Notes: a model not told the origin generated them from the sequence alone. A stretch of 64,000 nt of DNA from Bacteroidales bacterium (GCA_017651185.1 JAGCDJ010000021.1:1-64000), one strand, 5' to 3'. Shown: positions 44,261 through 51,760, counted from the first letter of the stretch. A program made the numbers and translations.

Positions 44261-45270
44261 TATTTTGCAGAAATCTTTTCTCTGATTTTGTTTTCGATTT
44301 CCTCTCTCATTTCTGGGTTGTCCTCGATGAGCTGCTTTACGGTGTCGCGACCCTGTCCGAGCTTGGTTTCTCCGTAACTGAACCACGAACCGCTCTTCTT
44401 GATGATTTCAAGTTCTACAGCCATGTCGATGATTTCACCAGTCTTGGAAATACCTTCGCCGTAGAGGATGTCGAATTCTGCCTGCTTGAATGGCGGCGCA
44501 ACTTTGTTCTTTACTACTTTTACCTTAGTGCGGTTTCCGATAACGGTGTCGCCGTCCTTTAACTGACCTGTACGACGGATGTCGAGGCGGATGGATGCGT
44601 AGAATTTCAGTGCGTTACCGCCAGTGGTTGTTTCTGGATTGCCGAACATTACACCGATTTTTTCACGCAACTGGTTGATGAAGATGCAGCAAGTTTGTGT
44701 CTTGTTGATGGTTGCTGTGAGTTTACGCAGTGCTTGTGACATCAGTCGTGCCTGAAGACCCATCTTCGAGTCGCCCATTTCGCCTTCGATTTCGGCTTTC
44801 GGGGTAAGAGCGGCAACAGAGTCGATTACGATGATGTCGATTGCACCCGAGCGGATAAGGTTGTCGGCAATTTCAAGAGCCTGCTCACCATTGTCTGGCT
44901 GCGAAATGATAAGGTTGTCAATATCAACGCCAAGTTTTTCGGCATAGAATCTGTCGAAAGCGTGTTCGGCATCGATAATTGCTGCTATACCACCGTTTTT
45001 CTGTGCCTCAGCTATTGCGTGAATTGCCAAGGTGGTCTTACCTGATGATTCAGGACCGTAGATTTCGATAACTCGTCCGCGTGGATAACCGCCAACGCCG
45101 AGAGCTGCGTCGAGAGCAATCGAACCTGACTTTATTACTGGCACATTTTCAACTACCTGTGCGCCAAGCATCATTATAGAACCTTTACCGTAGTCCTTTT
45201 CTATTTTTCCCATTGCAAGTTGAACTGCTTTCAACTTTTCTTTTCTGATTTCTTCTGGTGTTTCTGCCAT
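44260..45270 (-). CDS. recA: Recombinase RecA
   Basis: A 336-residue recombinase. Walker A is [13 protein letters not shown], the Walker B region [15 protein letters not shown], loop L1 [15 protein letters not shown], and loop L2 ends [22 protein letters not shown]. It drives homologous strand exchange and the SOS response. The C-terminus is short ([13 protein letters not shown]) without the long acidic tail of E. coli RecA, as in many Bacteroidota. It follows bcp with a 17-base gap. No LexA-like operator was recognised upstream. Confidence 0.98.
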   Translation of the reverse strand: MAETPEEIRKEKLKAVQLAMGKIEKDYGKGSIMMLGAQVVENVPVIKSGSIALDAALGVGGYPRGRVIEIYGPESSGKTTLAIHAIAEAQKNGGIAAIIDAEHAFDRFYAEKLGVDIDNLIISQPDNGEQALEIADNLIRSGAIDIIVIDSVAALTPKAEIEGEMGDSKMGLQARLMSQALRKLTATINKTQTCCIFINQLREKIGVMFGNPETTTGGNALKFYASIRLDIRRTGQLKDGDTVIGNRTKVKVVKNKVAPPFKQAEFDILYGEGISKTGEIIDMAVELEIIKKSGSWFSYGETKLGQGRDTVKQLIEDNPEMREEIENKIREKISAK

Positions 45271-45287
45271 ATCTGTAATTTTTTTTA

Positions 45288-45749
45288 TTATTCTAATACT
45301 TTGGTTATCTGTTCTGTGTGATTTTTTGTGTCAACTTTTGTGAACACCTCGTCAATGATTCCGTTTTCGTTTACGACGAAAGTTGTACGTATAATGCCGT
45401 AGTATTCGCGACCAGCCATTTTCTTCTTGTCCCATACTCCAAAAGCGTTTACAATTACTTTGTCGCTGTCGCTGATGAGGTCGAACGGAAGTGAATTTTT
45501 CTCGATGAACTTTTTATGGCTGGCAACCGAGTCGGTGCTAACACCAATAATTGTATAACCGCGCTTCATCCAGAAGTTGTGGTTGTCGCGCAAGTTGCAT
45601 GCCTCGGCAGTGCAGCCTGGGGTGCTGTCCTTGGGGTAGAAGTAGAGAATGTATTTCTTTCCTGCAAGTTGTTCGCTGCCAAAAATTTCATCGTTCTGGT
45701 TCTTTCCGCTGAACGATGGCGCTTTGTCGCCTTTTTTCAAAGTTATCAT
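45288..45749 (-). CDS. bcp: Thioredoxin-dependent peroxiredoxin Bcp
   Basis: About 153 residues from the Met at 45749 ([15 protein letters not shown]); the longer frame would read through the promoter. The peroxidatic Cys is in [14 protein letters not shown], with the second Cys five residues on as in atypical two-Cys BCP enzymes. The [13 protein letters not shown] ending is family-like. It reduces peroxides using thioredoxin. It heads the leftward run bcp-recA-TPR-capA. Confidence 0.95.
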   Translation of the reverse strand: MITLKKGDKAPSFSGKNQNDEIFGSEQLAGKKYILYFYPKDSTPGCTAEACNLRDNHNFWMKRGYTIIGVSTDSVASHKKFIEKNSLPFDLISDSDKVIVNAFGVWDKKKMAGREYYGIIRTTFVVNENGIIDEVFTKVDTKNHTEQITKVLE

Positions 45750-45769
45750 TGTCGTGTGTGTTAAAACTA

Positions 45770-45777
45770 CAAAATTA
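45770..45777 (-). promoter_or_regulatory. Promoter -7 box for bcp-recA
   Basis: On the minus strand TAATTTTG, 20 bases before the bcp start. It supports the shorter bcp start. Confidence 0.55.
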
Positions 45778-45836
45778 ATTTCAATTTTTTGTCTTTGTGC
45801 TCGTTGTTGCAAAAACTTGTTAACAAATTTCGGAAA

Positions 45837-45871
45837 GGAACGAAACTGTCGTAGATTGACAGTCCCGTTCC
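45837..45871 (-). terminator. Hairpin after ssb, probable terminator
   Basis: Arms of 14 bases with one or two mismatches (GGAACGAAACTGTC with GACAGTCCCGTTCC) and a seven-base loop, just after the stop of ssb. The T run on the minus strand is short, so termination may be partial. Confidence 0.6.
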
Positions 45872-45881
45872 GTGCAATGCA

Positions 45882-46232
45882 TTATGCCACAGCGATTTCC
45901 TTTTGCTCGTTCTTCGACATGCAGACTATCTCGCTTGCGAGCACTTCGGTGATATACTTTTTCACCTTGTTCTGGTCTTCGTAGCTGTGGCTGGTGAGCT
46001 TTCCGCAAATCATAACTTCGTTACCCTTATGGCACGACGATTCGATTTTCTCAGCAAGTTTTCTCCATGCAACTACGTTGTGCCACTGCGTGTTTGTTCG
46101 TGACTGACCGTTCTCTGAGAACTGCTCGTTAATTGCGATTGAAAATCTTGCGACTTTTCCGCTTTTTGTGTCTCTTACTGTCGGCTCGCCACCCAGACGA
46201 CCGATCAATTGTACGTGATTTCTTGAATCCAT
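45882..46232 (-). CDS. ssb: Small single-stranded DNA-binding protein (ssb 1)
   Basis: A 116-residue OB-fold protein: NHVQLIGRLGGEPTVRDTKSGKVARFSIAINE, then TQWHNVVAWRKLAEKIESSCHKGNEVMICGKLTSHSYED and a last strand. It matches the SSB core of about 105 residues. The flexible linker and the acidic tip (DDDIPF-like) that recruits repair proteins are absent; it ends KNEQKEIAVA. Such short SSBs often belong to mobile or accessory regions. It is the last gene of a leftward run behind three small nuclease-like genes, with a 34-base leader that is nearly identical to theirs. Confidence 0.9.
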   Translation of the reverse strand: MDSRNHVQLIGRLGGEPTVRDTKSGKVARFSIAINEQFSENGQSRTNTQWHNVVAWRKLAEKIESSCHKGNEVMICGKLTSHSYEDQNKVKKYITEVLASEIVCMSKNEQKEIAVA

Positions 46233-46262
46233 AGTTTTAAAAATTTAAATTGTTAATATTTT

Positions 46263-46291
46263 GTGTTCAATTTTTTGTTACCTTTGCAGTC
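46263..46291. repeat. 29-base island repeat, copy R1
   Basis: GTGTTCAATTTTTT then GTTACCTTTGCAGTC. Copies R2 and R3 are at 46794-46822 and 47328-47356 with one to three differences. Each copy covers the 3' end of an island gene and the leader of the next. R1 overlaps the premature stop of the gene at 46291. Confidence 0.85.
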
Positions 46292-46764
46292 TATTTAGGT
46301 TTTGGAATTGGAGCCAACGCGTTAGCAAAACAGTCTGTTCCAGAACCTTTGTTTTTATCGGAATAAAAACTCTTCAATATATTGCTGGCTGGGGTTTCTT
46401 TTATTCCTACAATCAATGAATAATTTATCCCGTTTGATTTGTGTATGTATGTCATTGTATTGTTTTCAACATTTAGATCACCGTTTCTAATAACATCAAC
46501 AAAGTTTAATATCTCATTTGCGCTAACCTTGCCAATAATACCATTGTAGTGTTTTGTCAATATATGGACAACACCTTCTCTTGTATTATTGGTTGGAAGA
46601 ATAAATCTTACTGTATTATCATATTTGTCGGTAACTGAAAATTTGTATGGCTTCCTTCTTCTGTACACAAAAGCATTGTATATGCGCCTTTGCTCTTCGT
46701 TCAGTTGAATGTCCCCAATTTCGTTAATGAAGTTCTGCGTTATTTTGTCTAGGTCGTTTGCCAT
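46291..46764 (-). CDS. Island protein A1, possible BECR-fold nuclease, truncated at the C-terminus
   Basis: A 157-residue protein. Its first 48 or so residues, MANDLDKITQNFINEIGDIQ onward to KYDNT, are identical or nearly so to those of the gene at 46798. The second half has the pattern (V/I)HIL(T/E)KHY, then ANEILNFVDVIRNGD, then GINYSLIVGIKE, then LKSFYSDK, with His, an ExI helix and a final S-x-Y strand as in the Barnase-EndoU-ColicinE5-RelE (BECR) nucleases of phages and toxins; this fold call is tentative. A TAG at 46291 ends the frame at PKPK. Reading through would add TAKVTKN, the same tail as its two neighbours, stopping at 46267. The truncated tail is therefore recent. Spacing to ssb from that lost stop equals the 33-34 bases between the other genes. 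Confidence 0.7.
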   Translation of the reverse strand: MANDLDKITQNFINEIGDIQLNEEQRRIYNAFVYRRRKPYKFSVTDKYDNTVRFILPTNNTREGVVHILTKHYNGIIGKVSANEILNFVDVIRNGDLNVENNTMTYIHKSNGINYSLIVGIKETPASNILKSFYSDKNKGSGTDCFANALAPIPKPK

Positions 46765-46793
46765 AACTTGATTTTTAAATTATTGTATATTGT

Positions 46794-46822
46794 GTGTTCA
46801 ATTTTTTGTTACCTTTGCAATC
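46794..46822. repeat. 29-base island repeat, copy R2
   Basis: Differs from R1 only in GCAATC for GCAGTC. It includes the last codons and stop of the gene at 46798. Confidence 0.85.
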
Positions 46823-47298
46823 GTTAAAGTTTTGGAATTGGCACCACCCGTATTTTGCGGTTTACCGGCTGTTCCAGAACTTTTACTTTTATCAGAGTAG
46901 AAACTTTTTAAAACATTTCCACTTCCTGTTTCTTTTAGACCTACGATTAATGAGTATTTTTTGCCATTGGTTTCCTTTGTATAAGTCAAACTTTTGCCAT
47001 CAGAAACGAAATCACCTGTTCTTATTACATCACAAAGGTTGATTATCTCCCATGCGGTAACATGACCGATGTCTCCATCGTAATGTTTTTCGAGAATATG
47101 AATTACGCCCTCTATTTTTTTGTCTGTATATAGCGTAAATCTTATGGTATTATCATATTTGTCGGTAACTGAAAATTTGTATGGTTTCCTTCTTCGGTAC
47201 ACAAATGCATTATATATGCGCCTTTGCTCTTCGTTAAGTTGAATGTCGCCAATTTCGTTAATAAAGTTCTGAGTTATTTTGTCCAAGTCGTTTGCCAT
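46798..47298 (-). CDS. Island protein A2, possible BECR-fold nuclease
   Basis: A 166-residue protein, tandem paralogue of the gene at 46291. The N-terminal 50 residues (DKITQNFINEIGDIQLNEEQ, RRIYNAFVYRRRKPYKF) are shared. The second half has diverged: GVIHILEKHYDGDIGHVTAWEIINLCDVIRTGD, KKYSLIVGLKETGSGNVLKSFYSDK. A Gly/Thr/Asn-rich linker then leads to the tail AKVTKN. The HILEKH motif, the following helix and the SFYSD strand fit the layout of BECR-superfamily RNases as known from polymorphic toxins and phage proteins; the active residues would be His and Ser/Tyr, but I cannot prove the fold. No immunity gene was recognised. The leader is almost the same as that of the neighbouring genes. Confidence 0.75.
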   Translation of the reverse strand: MANDLDKITQNFINEIGDIQLNEEQRRIYNAFVYRRRKPYKFSVTDKYDNTIRFTLYTDKKIEGVIHILEKHYDGDIGHVTAWEIINLCDVIRTGDFVSDGKSLTYTKETNGKKYSLIVGLKETGSGNVLKSFYSDKSKSSGTAGKPQNTGGANSKTLTIAKVTKN

Positions 47299-47327
47299 AA
47301 TTTGATTTTAAAATTGTTGTATATTTC

Positions 47328-47356
47328 GTGTTCAATTTTTTGTTATTTTTGCAGTC
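47328..47356. repeat. 29-base island repeat, copy R3
   Basis: Differs from R1 in TATTTTTG for TACCTTTG. It covers the stop of the gene at 47332 and the leader of the gene at 46798. Confidence 0.85.
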
Positions 47357-47913
47357 GAAGTACCGCCGCCACGGACGGTAGGCTGGCTTCCATGTGCAAT
47401 GCTGGCGGGTGTTGATGGCATGGTCGCCGATTTAATGTAAACCAGCTTACCACTTTTTATCAATCTTTTTATTCTTCCTGCAGTTTTTTCTTGATTTGAT
47501 ATTGAAACTTCAATGCCTTCAATTAGATTAGTTACAGATGCAAAATAGTACACTCGACTGCCATCATTTTTTATAAACGACTTTATGTATATGTACGAAT
47601 AATTGCGTTCCACTGCTTTTCCCGTTTTTGAAATACTTTCGCTTGTAACAATGATGTCGGGGGTCTGTAAAGTGGGTTTAATCATTCCAAATTTAGAATC
47701 ACGGCCTTTATTATACATTTTGGCAAATTGATTGTCTCCAAGCTTTACTGTTCCTATTGGTGTTTGTATTTGTTTGTCAAGACCAAATTCCTTTTCCCAT
47801 AGTTCCTGTGTTAGAGTATCTGGATGTGTATATGTTTCTGGATGCTGCTCAAGATACAAAAGCACATTATCTATTTGTTCTTCGGATAGTTCTATGCCAA
47901 ATATGTCTATCAT
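47332..47913 (-). CDS. Island protein B, PBECR2-like nuclease
   Basis: A 193-residue protein. The N-terminal 50 residues are helical (SEEQIDNVLLYLEQHPETYT). Residues about 55-160 fit the phage BECR type 2 (PBECR2) nuclease pattern as I know it: IGTVKLGDNQFAKM, RDSKFGMIKPTLQTPDIIV, YIYIKSFIKNDGSRVYYFASVT, IEVSISNQEKTAGRIKRLIKSGKLVYI. A low-complexity linker (TPASIAHGSQPTVRGGGTST) ends in the same tail AKITKN as protein A2, although the bodies differ. PBECR2 domains occur in phage head-associated and toxin proteins. It is first in the leftward order B-A2-A1-ssb. No partner immunity protein was recognised. Confidence 0.75.
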   Translation of the reverse strand: MIDIFGIELSEEQIDNVLLYLEQHPETYTHPDTLTQELWEKEFGLDKQIQTPIGTVKLGDNQFAKMYNKGRDSKFGMIKPTLQTPDIIVTSESISKTGKAVERNYSYIYIKSFIKNDGSRVYYFASVTNLIEGIEVSISNQEKTAGRIKRLIKSGKLVYIKSATMPSTPASIAHGSQPTVRGGGTSTAKITKN

Positions 47914-47950
47914 TTTTTGCTACTAGTTAAAATTCTAATTGTTGTTTTTG

Positions 47951-47981
47951 TTTGCACTTACATATTTTTGTAGTACCTTTG
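47951..47981 (+). promoter_or_regulatory. Near-perfect Bacteroidota promoter for the candidate small RNA
   Basis: TTTG at 47951-47954, exactly 19 bases, then TACCTTTG at 47974-47981, the textbook TTTG-N19-TAnnTTTG arrangement. The predicted start is about 47986. No protein gene starts downstream on this strand for 2.5 kb. Confidence 0.82.
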
Positions 47982-47984
47982 CAA

Positions 47985-48062
47985 TCTCTCCACAAGGATG
48001 TGGTGACGTAGTTTTACTACCAGGGACCGAGTTAGATGCAGCATCCTCTTGGAGATTTTTAT
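47985..48062 (+). ncRNA. Candidate structured small RNA of about 75 nucleotides
   Basis: It has its own promoter and ends in ATTTTTATTTTT. The 5' part (CTCCACAAGGATG) pairs with the 3' part (CATCCTCTTGGAG): six inner pairs (AGGATG/CATCCT), a 2 x 2 internal loop and six outer pairs (TCTCCA/TTGGAGA region). The closed interior holds a second hairpin, TGGT...ACCA with GTA/TAC inside (48001-48022), and an unpaired GGGACCGAGTTAGATGCAG stretch. The U run directly after the outer stem makes the molecule its own terminator. There is no ORF of use inside. It overlaps the end of ssb 2 by two or three bases, antisense. It could be a member of a known Bacteroidota RNA family that I cannot name with certainty. 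Confidence 0.72.
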
Positions 48063-48064
48063 TT

Positions 48065-48421
48065 TTACGCCACATTAAACTCCTTTGCCAAAGCTTTCGA
48101 TTCACAAACAACATCTTCTGCCAGAATCTCGCAGCTATAATTACTATTACCGAGCACGTCGCGGTTCTCGTCTATTATCCATCTACCGCAGATGCGTATC
48201 GTATCGCTAATGCGCATACCTGAATGGAGCAGAGTTTCGGCAGTGTCGCCAAGGGCGTTTACAGTATACCAGTGTGTGTGCTGCGAGTACATGTTATTGT
48301 TTATGTGCCTGTCTGTAACTGCGATTACAAACCTCACGAGCTTGTGCCCGCACATTTCGTTTACCAATTCCGGAACCGAACCGATTCTTGCTTCAATTTC
48401 TATGTGTCCGCCTAATTTCAT
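48065..48421 (-). CDS. Divergent single-stranded DNA-binding protein (ssb 2)
   Basis: A 118-residue OB-fold protein from the ATG at 48421 (a TTG two codons earlier is an alternative). The SSB pattern is visible: GGHIEIEARIGSVPELVNEMCGHKLVRFVIAVTDRHI, HTHWYTVNALGDTAETLLHSGMRISDTIRICGRWI. It is distant from ssb 1 but of the same size, and also lacks a linker and acidic tip; both end in -VA after a short Lys/Glu helix. It is upstream of island protein B. The leader (TTTAAAATTTTTGACT) resembles that of ssb 1. It probably coats single-stranded DNA, but the GH and DxR features differ from typical SSB. Confidence 0.78.
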   Translation of the reverse strand: MKLGGHIEIEARIGSVPELVNEMCGHKLVRFVIAVTDRHINNNMYSQHTHWYTVNALGDTAETLLHSGMRISDTIRICGRWIIDENRDVLGNSNYSCEILAEDVVCESKALAKEFNVA

Positions 48422-48603
48422 AGTCAAAAATTTTAAACGTTAAACATTTCGTTCGGACTTCGTTTCGAAATCCGCTGCAAAGGTCTGGCAACCTTAAAAC
48501 ACAAGTCGGTTTTTAAACGTTTACTTTCGTTTATTAGTCGTTTCTTGTCGTTTATACACGGATATGTGTCTGATTGGAAATGTGTTGGTGAATATGTGGT
48601 AAT

Positions 48604-48638
48604 AAAAAAACGCCAACTCAACGAGCTGGCGTTTTTTT
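48604..48638 (-). terminator. Bidirectional-looking terminator after ftcD
   Basis: CGCCA/TGGCG stem with an inner CTC/GAG pair, flanked by runs of seven A and seven T. It stands just past the stop of ftcD and separates that gene from ssb 2. The 236 bases from ssb 2 to ftcD also hold several CGTTTA-like motifs and a possible ssb 2 -7 region (CAAAGGTC, minus strand, at 48478). Confidence 0.9.
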
Positions 48639-48657
48639 CGGTTTTTTGGTATTTGTT

Positions 48658-50352
48658 TTATCCGTTAATTTTCTGGTTTGCGATTTCCATCACTTCCTTT
48701 TCGATTGCCAAGGCGCGTTTTTCAATTTCTTCGCCTTTCTTCAGGATGTCGGCAACAAACTCCTTGTCGTTGTACGACTTGCAGTTTATCTTAACGTTAA
48801 GGAATGCACCCTGAACGGCCGACCTTGCTGCTAATGCGCCTACGCCTGCATCGCTAATTGATGCTTCAAGTCCGTTCTTTGCCATTTCGAGCATCACTTG
48901 CATACTGTCGCAACTTAAACTCATGGTCTTGAATGGTATTTCAATAGCGAACTTGGTTGCATCCTGTATTGCCTGTTTGCGACGTGCTTTTTCCTCGTCG
49001 TTCGACTTTGGCAGACCGAATGCGTCCATAATCTTGTTGAACGCGTTGGTGTCCTCGTCAACCATCTTCAGAAGTTCATCGTGGTAGTATTTGCCCTTTT
49101 CTGCCCAGTCGCTATAGATTTTCCATGTATCGTCGTTGCGGTGCTTGAGGGCGGTAAGATTTGCTACCATTGTTCCCAATGCTGCACCGAGCGAACCCAT
49201 ATATGCAGAAATAGAACCTCCACCAGGAGCAGCAGCTTCAGATGCTGTAGTATGGCAGAATTTTACCAAGTCCATGTCGATGAGTTTCGGTTTGTTGTCC
49301 TCGAGCATGTATTCAATAACGTTCTTCTTCGGGTCGAATGGTTTAACATCGTTCAAACCGAGAGAGCGAACAGCAATCTTAATGAGTTCTTCGTCGGATA
49401 CACCAAGCGAACGACCTTGTTTCTGGAGGAAGTAGCGACCTGCATCGAGCAAAGTCTTAAGTGGTGTAACACCTACAAGTTCCGAACCTGTTACGCGAAT
49501 TCCGTGAGCAGCAGCGCGTTCGCAAACTGTGTCGAATGCAATGTGCAGAGGAGTAACATCAATATCGGTGAGGTTCATTGAAATCTGGGCTATACCATAT
49601 TCCTCAATGTACCAGCCGATTGCCTTGACTGATTTCAAAAGGCCGGGAACGTATACCTTGTTGCCGTTTTCATCAAGAACTGGCTTGCCGGTTACAGGAT
49701 GACCTTCGCGCTTTACACGACCACGTTCGCGAACATCGTAAGCGATTGAGTTGGCCTTGTTTACCGAAGTAGTGTTCAGGTTTACGTTGAAAGCAACGAG
49801 GAAGTTGCGTGCGCCAACTGCTGTTGCACCAGTGTGCATTATGCTGTCGTTCCATTCGCGCGGACCGAAATCTGGATGCCATTCTTCGCTGCCGATGCGT
49901 TTTGGCAGTGCTTCGTATTCACCCGAACGGCAGTTTGCAAGGTTGCGGCGCTTTGGTTCGAATGCTGCACTTTCGTAGCAATAAACCGGTATCGAAAGTT
50001 CTTCACCGATGCGCTTTGCAAGTTTGCGGGCATATTCTACGGTCTGTTCCATAGTGATGTTCGATACTGGGATGAGCGGGCAAACGTCGGTAGCACCGAA
50101 ACGCGGATGTGCGCCGTGGTGTTTGCTCATGTCGATGAGTTCCGATGCCTTCTTTACGGCAAGGAATGCTGCTGTGCATACATTTTCGGGTTCTCCGACA
50201 AAAGTTACAACTGTGCGGTTGGTGGCTGCACCCGGGTCAACATCGAGGAGTTTTATTCCTTCAACCGATTCAATTACATCGGTAATCTGTTTGATGACAG
50301 CCATATCGCGTCCTTCACTGAAATTAGGAACGCATTCAATTATCTGTTTCAT
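48658..50352 (-). CDS. ftcD: Bifunctional glutamate formimidoyltransferase / formimidoyltetrahydrofolate cyclodeaminase
   Basis: A 564-residue fused enzyme from the Met at 50352 (MKQIIECVPNFSEGRD, the family start); the longer frame overlaps the promoter. Residues 1-300 form the formiminotransferase domain (VTFVGEPENVCTAAFLA, HHGAHPRFGATDVCPLIPV with the catalytic His). Residues about 350-560 form the helical cyclodeaminase (CHTTASEAAAPGGGSISAYMGSLGAALGTMV). Together they pass the formimino group from N-formiminoglutamate to THF and release ammonia, the last steps of histidine breakdown. hutH, hutU and hutI are not present in the window. It is a single-gene unit with its own promoter and terminator. 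Confidence 0.96.
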   Translation of the reverse strand: MKQIIECVPNFSEGRDMAVIKQITDVIESVEGIKLLDVDPGAATNRTVVTFVGEPENVCTAAFLAVKKASELIDMSKHHGAHPRFGATDVCPLIPVSNITMEQTVEYARKLAKRIGEELSIPVYCYESAAFEPKRRNLANCRSGEYEALPKRIGSEEWHPDFGPREWNDSIMHTGATAVGARNFLVAFNVNLNTTSVNKANSIAYDVRERGRVKREGHPVTGKPVLDENGNKVYVPGLLKSVKAIGWYIEEYGIAQISMNLTDIDVTPLHIAFDTVCERAAAHGIRVTGSELVGVTPLKTLLDAGRYFLQKQGRSLGVSDEELIKIAVRSLGLNDVKPFDPKKNVIEYMLEDNKPKLIDMDLVKFCHTTASEAAAPGGGSISAYMGSLGAALGTMVANLTALKHRNDDTWKIYSDWAEKGKYYHDELLKMVDEDTNAFNKIMDAFGLPKSNDEEKARRKQAIQDATKFAIEIPFKTMSLSCDSMQVMLEMAKNGLEASISDAGVGALAARSAVQGAFLNVKINCKSYNDKEFVADILKKGEEIEKRALAIEKEVMEIANQKING

Positions 50353-50376
50353 TTGCAATAAGTTTTTAAATTTGCG

Positions 50377-50384
50377 CAAAGATA
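50377..50384 (-). promoter_or_regulatory. Promoter -7 box for ftcD
   Basis: On the minus strand TATCTTTG followed by C, 25 bases before the ftcD start; this supports the start at 50352. Confidence 0.6.
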
Positions 50385-50478
50385 CAATATTATTTACGAT
50401 TTACGATTTTGGATTTATGATTTTGATTACGATTGATGCAATAATTGCCTATTGTTTTTCGTTTTATATATAATTGTT

Positions 50479-50486
50479 TATATTTG
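50479..50486 (+). promoter_or_regulatory. Promoter -7 box for the small-barrel operon
   Basis: TATATTTG followed by C, 22 bases before the first gene. A TTG at 50452-50454 is the nearest -33 candidate but is somewhat far. Confidence 0.55.
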
Positions 50487-50507
50487 CAATGAGATATTTA
50501 TGTCTTT

Positions 50508-51131
50508 ATGAAGAAATATTTGTGGATTTTAATATTGGTTCATGTTCTTGCCGTGCCTATATTTGCGCAAAGCGAACAAAATATAGTATTTCGGCATAAC
50601 ATATCTTTGCAAGTAAACCCATATTATCATCAGTTTGAAAATGTTATAAATCCATTTTGGAAAATAAAGAACGACCCTAGAGGAATAGTTGCAAATTTCA
50701 GGTACGGCTACAGGGTTCACAAGAATATTATTGTAGGTGGCGAATTACGCTACGAAAACGAAAAGTGGGAAATGAACCGTGTTATGTATGGCGACTACCC
50801 CGCAGACTATTGTAGCAAAGACAACAGATTCGACATTGGCGCGTATTCTCGGTTTTTTGTTGATAAGTTGCCTGTTTTCAAACCATTTGCAGATATAGGA
50901 GTAGCGTACAGGTACCAACATTCTTGGTTGGTCGATTATAAGCCCGGCAGTACTACTGAAATCGGAGAGTTCAACAAAAACAATTCAGATTTAGTAGTAT
51001 ATGTTGCAGCAGGATTTTCCTTTCTGATATGGCAGGACAGGTTTAATCTTGACCTTATGGTAAAATACAATATTCGCTATTCATTTCCGTTTTTCTCATG
51101 GAAAATCGGTTATAATTTTAACGCCAAATGA
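50508..51131 (+). CDS. Small outer membrane beta-barrel protein, paralogue 1 of 4
   Basis: A 207-residue protein with signal peptide (hydrophobic residues 3-19, then FAQ). The mature chain has the motifs of the array: FRHNISLQVNPYYHQF, YGYRVHKNIIVGGELRYE, RFFVDKLPVFKPFADIGVAYRY, YVAAGFSFLIWQDRFNLDLMVKYN and the final SWKIGYNFNAK. These fit an outer membrane barrel of about ten strands, each gene repeating the same order. No function is known. It is first in an operon and overlaps the next start by four bases (ATGA). Confidence 0.8.
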   Translation: MKKYLWILILVHVLAVPIFAQSEQNIVFRHNISLQVNPYYHQFENVINPFWKIKNDPRGIVANFRYGYRVHKNIIVGGELRYENEKWEMNRVMYGDYPADYCSKDNRFDIGAYSRFFVDKLPVFKPFADIGVAYRYQHSWLVDYKPGSTTEIGEFNKNNSDLVVYVAAGFSFLIWQDRFNLDLMVKYNIRYSFPFFSWKIGYNFNAK

Positions 51132-51760
51132 ACAGACTTGCCGCAATATTGATTTCATTAGTTCTTGCCGTTCCTGTATTTGCGCAGAGCGATACCATAA
51201 AGTTGCGACCAAAGCAAAAGATTGAGTACCGCCACAACATTTCGGCACAATTAAATCCAACAGGTGATTACTTAAATCTGATGATTGCAAATCAGACCAC
51301 CGAAAGCAACTATGTGAATTGGCATGGTGCAATCAGATACATTTATACTGTGCATCCCAATATTCTAGTGGGTGGTGAAATATCATATATGTCGTTTGAA
51401 TATTATAACGCCGATTCGCAAAAGGACAAGACTAAACTGGAAATCGGCTATTGGGCACACGATGTTGGCGCATTGGCAAGGTTCATCTACAACAAACCAG
51501 AATGGTGCCGACCTTTTGCCGATATAGTAATAGGATACCGCAGGTCATACGCTTTTGGCAAGAGTTACGGACCTGATAGTAGCAGTCATCTATATACATA
51601 CAATGAATTCCAGTGGTACGCCGCCGTTGGTGTGTCGTTCAGGTTCTGGGAAAACCATTTCAACATCGACCTTATGTGCAAGGCATCAACATTGAGTTTC
51701 GCAGATTACCGAAGGGTGACTTTCGGATGGAAAATCGGCTATAATTTTAACGCCAAATGA
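51128..51760 (+). CDS. Small outer membrane beta-barrel protein, paralogue 2 of 4
   Basis: A 210-residue protein; signal peptide NRLAAILISLVLAVPVFAQ. It is closest to paralogue 3: the first 44 residues (QSDTIKLRPKQKIEYRHNIS) differ only at a few positions, a recent tandem duplication. The rest has diverged: YIYTVHPNILVGGEISY, ARFIYNKPEWCRPFADIVIGYRR, YAAVGVSFRFWENHFNIDLM, TFGWKIGYNFNAK. Overlaps of four bases on both sides indicate coupled translation. Confidence 0.8.
   Translation: MNRLAAILISLVLAVPVFAQSDTIKLRPKQKIEYRHNISAQLNPTGDYLNLMIANQTTESNYVNWHGAIRYIYTVHPNILVGGEISYMSFEYYNADSQKDKTKLEIGYWAHDVGALARFIYNKPEWCRPFADIVIGYRRSYAFGKSYGPDSSSHLYTYNEFQWYAAVGVSFRFWENHFNIDLMCKASTLSFADYRRVTFGWKIGYNFNAK

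Noticed and set aside
46263..46822. Island repeats as plus-strand promoters (TACCTTTG boxes)
   Set aside because: They lack a TTTG at the right distance and lie at the ends of minus-strand genes; only the copy at 47974 has a -33 element.
46263..47356. Integron cassette array
   Set aside because: The repeats have no attC-like inverted core sites and no integrase gene is near, so an integron is not supported.
47985..48062. The RNA as a leader (riboswitch) of a gene
   Set aside because: No gene starts on the plus strand for 2.5 kb, and the minus strand lacks the U run.
48433..48621. Minus-strand 62-residue frame between ssb 2 and ftcD
   Set aside because: No conserved pattern, overlaps the ftcD terminator and the probable ssb 2 promoter region.
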